Source: an uncultured Eubacteriales bacterium (lineage in GTDB: Bacteria; Bacillota; Clostridia; Lachnospirales; Lachnospiraceae). From it: a stretch of DNA of 5,445 nucleotides. How positions within the stretch are numbered: the first letter of the stretch is position 1; each line of letters starts with the position of its first letter. The DNA lies in assembly GCA_900313765.1 (NCBI GenBank), contig OMSN01000123.1, positions 1-5,445 on the forward strand. Direction: 5' to 3'. The translations under genes and the position numbers were made by a program. Shown in pieces: positions 4,805-5,445 of this stretch. A model generated the notes under the pieces. The model did no database searches. It saw only the letters and a program-made list of their open reading frames with translations, and had not been told where the DNA came from.

Positions 4805-5445
4805 TTAGATCCACATGAGGGGATCTTCGTCATCTTTTCTAAGGAGCATCTCCTGATTCTTTACGTTTACACGGGAGTTCGGCGCGATTGAAGCAGTGAT
4901 GAAGCAGTTACCGCCGATGACTACATCGTGTCCGATCACGGTATCTCCTCCCAGGATGGACGCACCCGAGTAGATCGTGACGTTGTCTTCGATCGTCGGG
5001 TGTCTCTTTTTACCCTGGAGCCTGTGCCCCGCTCTGGTGGACAATGCACCGATCGTGACTCCCTGATAGATCTTGACATGTTCGCCAATGATGGTGGTCT
5101 CGCCTACCACAATGCCGGTCGCATGATCGATCATGAAATACTTGCCGATGGTTGCGCCGGGATGCAGGTCCACGCCGGTCTTGTCGTGGGCATACTCTGT
5201 CATCATACGCGGAATCATGGGCACATTCAGAAGGTACAGTTCGTGCGCCAGACGAAAAACAGTCATGGCGTAGAGTCCCGGATAGCATAGAATGATCTCA
5301 CTCTTGGAGTAGGCTGCGGGATCCCCGTCCAGCATCGCCTGCACATCCGTATCCAGATACTCCCTCACGTGCGGGATCCGGTGCATGAACTCGATGGTGA
5401 CACGCTCCGACTCTTCCTGCACCGACTGTACAGACGTAGTGTGGA
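4805..5445 (-). CDS. epsC: Serine O-acetyltransferase, EpsC/CysE type (5' end beyond window)
   Basis: The enzyme transfers acetyl from acetyl-CoA to L-serine, giving O-acetylserine, the first committed step of cysteine synthesis in the cytoplasm. The visible 212 residues (counting from the first full codon at 5443) cover the end of the helical N-terminal domain, including the typical DTDVQAMLDGDPAA and CYPGLYAMTVFRLAHELY segments. They then run through the left-handed beta-helix of hexapeptide repeats (about 90-180) to a natural TAA stop. Residues matching the CysE active site are present: Asp in GVDLHPGA (D92), Asp-His in IDHATGIVVGET (D106-H107), and Arg-His in KRHPTI (R147-H148). The frame is open to the window edge. 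A GTG at 5422 could serve as a start, but family length (about 300 aa) says the real start lies outside, with roughly 90-100 residues missing. The terminator at 4731-4783 lies 22 bp past its stop. Upstream control is not visible. Confidence 0.93.
   Translation of the reverse strand, partial: HTTSVQSVQEESERVTIEFMHRIPHVREYLDTDVQAMLDGDPAAYSKSEIILCYPGLYAMTVFRLAHELYLLNVPMIPRMMTEYAHDKTGVDLHPGATIGKYFMIDHATGIVVGETTIIGEHVKIYQGVTIGALSTRAGHRLQGKKRHPTIEDNVTIYSGASILGGDTVIGHDVVIGGNCFITASIAPNSRVNVKNQEMLLRKDDEDPLMWI

Noticed and set aside
4805..5422. GTG at 5422 as the true start of the acetyltransferase
   Set aside because: The frame stays open to the window edge with family-like residues, and the 205-aa product would lack most of the N-terminal helical domain.

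Overview
The window reads as chromosomal DNA of a mid-GC low-GC-clade Gram-positive anaerobe (Bacillota). This rests on strong AGGAG-type ribosome sites, an EpsC-type serine acetyltransferase, an AGCS amino-acid symporter, and the small HD hydrolase type common in Clostridia and Erysipelotrichia. The lineage is an inference from protein style; there is no rRNA or other marker here. I see no phage, transposase, CRISPR or defence gene.

There are five protein genes, strictly alternating in strand (-, +, -, +, -), so no two form an operon. From left to right they are: (1) the N-terminal part of an exported protein with a Sec signal peptide (complement 1-462, cut by the window edge); (2) a complete sodium:alanine/glycine symporter (674-2074); (3) one open frame joining an HD-domain phosphohydrolase to a complete RdgB/HAM1 non-canonical purine NTP pyrophosphatase (complement 2079-3170); (4) a compact AMP-forming acyl ligase of the ANL superfamily (3279-4577); (5) most of an EpsC/CysE-type serine O-acetyltransferase (complement 4805-5445, 5' end outside the window).

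The control regions lie between divergent pairs. The 463-673 gap carries a convincing extended -10 promoter and a GC palindrome ahead of the symporter. The 3171-3278 gap carries a TGTACA-N17-TATAAT promoter for the HD-RdgB gene. The symporter and HD-RdgB genes converge with only 4 bp between stop codons. The ligase and acetyltransferase converge on a 227-bp gap that holds a nested palindromic repeat element and a perfect 13-bp bidirectional terminator.

The genes do not make an obvious pathway. They are amino-acid uptake, nucleotide-pool cleaning, acyl activation and cysteine synthesis, each apparently transcribed alone. The two points most worth a second look are the HD-RdgB fusion, which one extra G in a GGGG run could have created from two genes overlapping by ATGA, and the structured repeat element at 4595-4723. 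I did not find a convincing new multi-gene system.
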